DNA of 64,000 nucleotides from Janthinobacterium sp. 17J80-10 (GTDB lineage Bacteria; Pseudomonadota; Gammaproteobacteria; Burkholderiales; Burkholderiaceae_D), in NCBI RefSeq assembly GCF_004114795.1, contig NZ_CP035311.1, forward strand, positions 310,001 through 374,000, read 5' to 3'. Shown piece after piece: positions 60,778-64,000 of the stretch. Made by a program: the position numbers and the translations under genes. Below the pieces are notes generated by a model. The model had not been told where the DNA came from, ran no database searches, and saw nothing but the letters and a program-made list of their open reading frames with translations. Positions within the stretch are counted from its first letter, which is position 1. Each line of letters opens with the position of its first letter.

Positions 60778-61662
60778 ATGACGCCGCTGCCGCCTTCGGT
60801 CCATCGCTGCCTGCCCCGGATGCTCCGGGGGGGCGTGACGGTGGCGGCGCTGTTGGCGGGCATGCTGCCGGCGTTCGGCGCCAATGCCGCCGACGCTGCT
60901 GACGCTGCTGACGCGGCGTCCACGCTGGAAAAAATTCGCCAGCGCGGCGAGTTGAAAACCGGCATGCAGTATGTGGCGCCCGAGTTCGTGCCCGGCACCG
61001 CCAATAAATTCCGCACACCCGAAAATATCGAGCAAGCGCTGGCGCAAGACCTGGCCAGGCGCCTTGGCGTCAAGGCGGTCGCCGTCACAACCGGGTCTGC
61101 CAGGGATGGCGCACTGCTGAAGTCGCGCAAGGCGGATCTCTTGCTGGCGCTGGCGTCGGGCAAAGACGCCGGACCTGGCGACACCGTGATCGTCGCCACA
61201 GGTTATGTCGCCGCACCGATGGCGATCATGCGCTCCGATACCACGATCAAGACCTGGGAACAGTTGAAGGGACGTAGCGTATGCGTGCCCCAGGGCAGCC
61301 GTCATGCGGGCCTGGCGGCGCGTTACGGCGCCACCGAAAAGCCCTACCGGGCCGCCGCCGATGCCCTGCTGGGCTTGCGCATTGGCGCCTGCGACGCGAC
61401 CATCCACGATGCCGCACTGCTGGAAGAATTGCTCAGGCTGCCCGAGTGGAAAAAGTTTTCCGCGCGGCTGGCGCCCGCGCCCGGCGCCGGTACGCCGCTC
61501 GCGTTCGTGCTGCCTGCCGGTGATGCCAAAGCGCGTGCCTGGTTCGAGCAAGTGGCGCAGGAGTGGCAGGCCAGCGGCGCCCTGCAGCAGCAGTTGCGGC
61601 TGATGGCGCGCAATATCGCCTTCGAAGTCTATCTCGACCAGGACGTGCCGGACTGCCACTGA
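60778..61662 (+). CDS. Periplasmic substrate-binding protein (SBP_bac_3-like)
   Basis: 294 residues from the ATG at 60778; a GTG at 60772 is also in frame. A signal peptide is followed by a tandem Ala-Ala-Asp repeat (three AAD units from a 9-bp DNA repeat at about 60890-60915). The mature part has LEKIRQRGELKTGMQYVAPE, ENIEQALAQDLARRLGVKAV and LKGRSVCVPQGSRHAGLAAR, the two-lobe SBP_bac_3 fold. It begins 10 bp after the permease stop. A second, different binding protein in an NMT1-type operon could widen substrate range. Confidence 0.75.
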   Translation: MTPLPPSVHRCLPRMLRGGVTVAALLAGMLPAFGANAADAADAADAASTLEKIRQRGELKTGMQYVAPEFVPGTANKFRTPENIEQALAQDLARRLGVKAVAVTTGSARDGALLKSRKADLLLALASGKDAGPGDTVIVATGYVAAPMAIMRSDTTIKTWEQLKGRSVCVPQGSRHAGLAARYGATEKPYRAAADALLGLRIGACDATIHDAALLEELLRLPEWKKFSARLAPAPGAGTPLAFVLPAGDAKARAWFEQVAQEWQASGALQQQLRLMARNIAFEVYLDQDVPDCH

Positions 61663-61686
61663 GTGCGGCGCATTCCTGTTCTTGTT

Positions 61687-62430
61687 CTATTCGAGGTATT
61701 GCGCATTCCAGCGCACATACATTTCATACGCCGCAGCCTTCATCGCATACTTGTCGGCGTAATCCTTCGGGTCCATTGGATCGTACACATAGAAATTGGC
61801 CCGGTTGTTGACCGCGCTTGCCATGTGGCGGATCTTGTCCGGCAGGGTATAGGGCGGCTGCCATTCGAAATCGTCCTGCGCTTCGTAATGCAGGAAGACC
61901 GGCAGGATCGGGATGCCGGTGCGTATCGACACTTCAAACGCCCCTGACTTGAATTCGGAATGCAGGCGCCGCCCCTTGCAGCCGCCTTCCGGATACAGCG
62001 CGATGTTTTGGCCGGCATTGACCGCATCGGCCATGGTCTGGATCGATTGCTGGCGCGAGGCCGGGTCGTCCCGGTCGACATACAAGGTGCCGGCGGCGCG
62101 GCTGATGCGTCCGACAATGAACCAGTCCTGCACCTGCAGCTTGGCCAGCGACACCACGTCAAACAGCGCAGGGATGCCGATATCCTCGAAGGCGCTCGGA
62201 TGGTTGGCGATCAGGATGTAGCGCTGCGGCAGGGGCTTGCGGTTTTTCTGGTGCAGGTGCAGGTCGACGCCGAGCGCGCGCACGAAGGCGCGGCACCACG
62301 CATGGAACAGGCGCGCCACCGGATGCCGGCCCGGCCAGGGCAGCCAGGTCAGCAGGTAGAGCAGCGCGGTGAATACAATGAAATCCAGCCAGCCTGCGAT
62401 TCTTCGCAGGAGGCGCAGCAATGGCAGCAT
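61687..62430 (-). CDS. 1-acyl-glycerol-3-phosphate acyltransferase-like protein (PlsC family)
   Basis: 247 residues. One hydrophobic N-terminal segment (about 15-33). Family motif I appears as NHPSAFED: the His is followed by Glu at the HX4D position, with Asp one residue later, a slight variant. Motif III is YPEGGCKGRRLHSEFKSGAF, with Glu-Gly and Phe-Lys as in PlsC. It transfers acyl groups from acyl-ACP/CoA to a lysophospholipid or related lipid. Convergent with the binding-protein gene (24-bp gap). Confidence 0.85.
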   Translation of the reverse strand: MLPLLRLLRRIAGWLDFIVFTALLYLLTWLPWPGRHPVARLFHAWCRAFVRALGVDLHLHQKNRKPLPQRYILIANHPSAFEDIGIPALFDVVSLAKLQVQDWFIVGRISRAAGTLYVDRDDPASRQQSIQTMADAVNAGQNIALYPEGGCKGRRLHSEFKSGAFEVSIRTGIPILPVFLHYEAQDDFEWQPPYTLPDKIRHMASAVNNRANFYVYDPMDPKDYADKYAMKAAAYEMYVRWNAQYLE

Positions 62431-62472
62431 GAGGTGGCCCCTGTTTTTTGCCAGTCTACTGCCACATGTGCA

Positions 62473-64000
62473 TCAGGGCAATCCCGTAACGCGACCTTCC
62501 TGGGGATAGGTGATGGTGTAATTGACGCCGAACTTCAAGGCCTGGTTCGGATTGATCGTCGTTTCCCAGGCAACCACGCCACGGCGGCTTTCCCAGGACG
62601 TGTTCGACGGCTGCGGTTGGTAAATGGCCTCTACCTGGATTTCCTCGGCAGTGGAAACCGGCGACGATTCCAGCACCAGCAGCTCCACCGGCGTCTTGTG
62701 GAAGCTCGTGACAGTGTAGACATCGGCGATCTTGCGCTGGTTTTGGCGCGTGAGGAGACCGGTGCTGCCGGATTGCTCGCCAGTGCGGTCGACTGCCACG
62801 CGGATCAGGTCATCGCGGCCGAACGGGAAGATGAATTTGTCCGAGGCTTGTGCATCCCAACGGGTTGCGCCCACATAGCTGCCATCGCGAAACAGCTGGA
62901 TGCCGCCCGGCAGCCATACGCCCGCCGGCCTGGCTGCCTCGGCGGTGACCACGGCAGATTTGTCCATGCGCGGCACCACGCGCACGCGCTGCTTGACCGG
63001 GAGCGTCTGTTTCGCCAGCGCCACCGATACTTCCCGGCCATCGGCTGCCAGGTTGACGCGGGCGGGGACGGCAAACTCGGTGGCGAAGGCGCCTTGGGTT
63101 TCAAGCACGGGCGGCTGGTAATTGTCGGCGGCTTCTTCCTTCGCCAGTGCGCGCAGGCTCGCCGCGGCACTCGGCGCTGGTGCGGCGGCAGGTGCGGCAT
63201 ATCCGCTTAGCTGCTGCGGCATCGGCTTGCGATATCCCAGCAGCCACGGTTGCGGCTCCGGCGCCTGCGGCGACAGGCGCGGTTGGCCGGTCGACAGCGT
63301 CAGCTTGACGTTGGACCAGTCCTCACCGGTTTTTTGCGACACCGTCGCCAGGCGTTCGAGTTCCACGGTCGATGCAGCAGAATCCAGCAGCGCGCGGTAG
63401 CCTGGCTTCCAGCCGGCGCCGTTCACCTGGTAGCGCAGTTTCAGGGCGCCGGCCTGGCGCACCACCAGGTTGACCGTGATGGTGCGGGTATCCCTTGCAC
63501 CGCTTTGTACCTTGGCCAGGTCGCGTTGCAGCGCCTCGATCTGCTTGTTGACTTCACGTTTTTGCACCTCGACTTTCTGGATGCGCTCGAAGGCGTCGCT
63601 GCCGCCGCGGCGGATCGTATCCAGCAGCGTTGCCATCGACCTGGCGTCGATGTAGGGCATTTGCCTGCCGCCCGCGGTGGCGTCGGCGCCGTGCATGTTC
63701 TCAAGAAATTTTTGCACCAGCGCGGCCGATTTGGCATCGACATCGAGTTCCGCCAGTTTGTCCTGCAAGGCCTGGATTTTCGCCTCGAGTTCCGCTTCGC
63801 GCGCGCCCGCGCTTTCTGTGCGGCCGATCTCCCGCGTCACGATCTGGCCGATCTGGATGCCGGCGTCGGCTTGCGCGCGCAAGGTTTGCATGTCGAAGTT
63901 CGCCGGCAAGTCGGCGATTTCCAGCCGGGTCATGCCGGGTGCGACCTGCGCTGTGCGCTCCACCGTGGCGCTGCCCGGATACAGCACCACGGCAGTGATG
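62473..64000 (-). CDS. DUF4139 (MuiA-like) protein, 5' end outside the window
   Basis: At least 508 codons; the frame is open to the window edge, so signal peptide and start lie beyond 64000. The visible part starts with VVLYPGSATVERTA, the DUF4140 domain, followed by a coiled coil (about 60-150), then DUF4139 beta-rich domains (YQVNGAGWKPGYRALLDSAA, PLLVKQR-like strands and FRDGSYVGATRW), ending GVNYTITYPQEGRVTGLP. The family is named mucoidy inhibitor A and is probably a periplasmic or surface protein. Function unresolved. Convergent neighbours are not visible. Confidence 0.83.
   Translation of the reverse strand, partial: ITAVVLYPGSATVERTAQVAPGMTRLEIADLPANFDMQTLRAQADAGIQIGQIVTREIGRTESAGAREAELEAKIQALQDKLAELDVDAKSAALVQKFLENMHGADATAGGRQMPYIDARSMATLLDTIRRGGSDAFERIQKVEVQKREVNKQIEALQRDLAKVQSGARDTRTITVNLVVRQAGALKLRYQVNGAGWKPGYRALLDSAASTVELERLATVSQKTGEDWSNVKLTLSTGQPRLSPQAPEPQPWLLGYRKPMPQQLSGYAAPAAAPAPSAAASLRALAKEEAADNYQPPVLETQGAFATEFAVPARVNLAADGREVSVALAKQTLPVKQRVRVVPRMDKSAVVTAEAARPAGVWLPGGIQLFRDGSYVGATRWDAQASDKFIFPFGRDDLIRVAVDRTGEQSGSTGLLTRQNQRKIADVYTVTSFHKTPVELLVLESSPVSTAEEIQVEAIYQPQPSNTSWESRRGVVAWETTINPNQALKFGVNYTITYPQEGRVTGLP

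Noticed and set aside
58863-61199. 778-codon minus-strand open frame
   Set aside because: Antisense to the ABC binding-protein and permease genes. No motif, and the composition is that of a shadow frame.
1-64000. CRISPR arrays, tRNA/rRNA genes, insertion sequences or prophage genes
   Set aside because: No regularly spaced repeats, transposase or integrase-like proteins, cloverleaf candidates or phage structural genes were seen on either strand.

Overview
The window is a GC-rich (roughly 60%) bacterial chromosome segment with dense genes. Gene families and protein style (DUF802/DUF3348/DUF2894 set, Tim44-domain secreted protein, NnrU, PHB depolymerase, BaeSR-MacAB-NodT efflux set, NarL-type kinases) fit a betaproteobacterium of the Burkholderiales, most likely the Oxalobacteraceae (Herminiimonas/Collimonas/Massilia-like). 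This is inferred from sequence character, not from a database match. I see no rRNA, tRNA, CRISPR array, insertion sequence or prophage.

Layout. 1-5.8 kb: lipoprotein NlpC/P60-like hydrolase, small membrane protein, SET-domain methyltransferase, GlsB-type membrane protein, secreted PHB-depolymerase-like esterase, two small proteins. 6-12.3 kb: a second FtsH-type protease, Tim44-domain protein and two convergent related NarL-type histidine kinases. 12.4-15.2 kb: Ser-rich repeat protein, exported glutathione peroxidase, XenA-type flavin reductase. 15.4-19.3 kb: periplasmic binding protein coupled to a PAS-GGDEF-EAL protein that carries a frameshift. 19.4-25.5 kb: PQQ sugar dehydrogenase, FNR-like regulator without the Fe-S cysteines, AEC transporter, AsmA protein.

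25.5-32.3 kb: a divergent cluster combining polyamine-type chemistry (SpeD, membrane-anchored SpeE-like aminopropyltransferase, Tat-type FAD amine-oxidase-like protein) with DUF350, SPFH-SHOCT, a double zinc-ribbon/DUF4178 protein and a 56-residue Gly/Ser/Trp protein. This is one of the two most interesting systems. 32.4-36.5 kb: diguanylate cyclase; coupled methyltransferase and FAD oxidase. 36.6-41 kb: a translationally coupled four-gene operon DUF3348-DUF802-OmpA-DUF2894. DUF802 is MotA/ZorA-like with a very long cytoplasmic tail, and the OmpA protein keeps the MotB-type ion-binding Asp. I read this as an undescribed ion-driven envelope motor.

41-50 kb: NnrU, DUF1993, MFS exporter/LysR pair, YbfB-type MFS, sorbosone-type dehydrogenase lipoprotein, NYN/OST-HTH RNA-associated protein, and a MerR regulator divergent from a small membrane protein across a textbook MerR promoter. 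50-57 kb: NodT-MacB-MacA tripartite efflux divergent from BaeSR. 57-64 kb: thioesterase and MaoC hydratase, a nitrate/sulfonate-type ABC operon with an internal terminator, a polar-amino-acid-type binding protein, an acyltransferase, and the 3' part of a DUF4139 protein cut by the window end.
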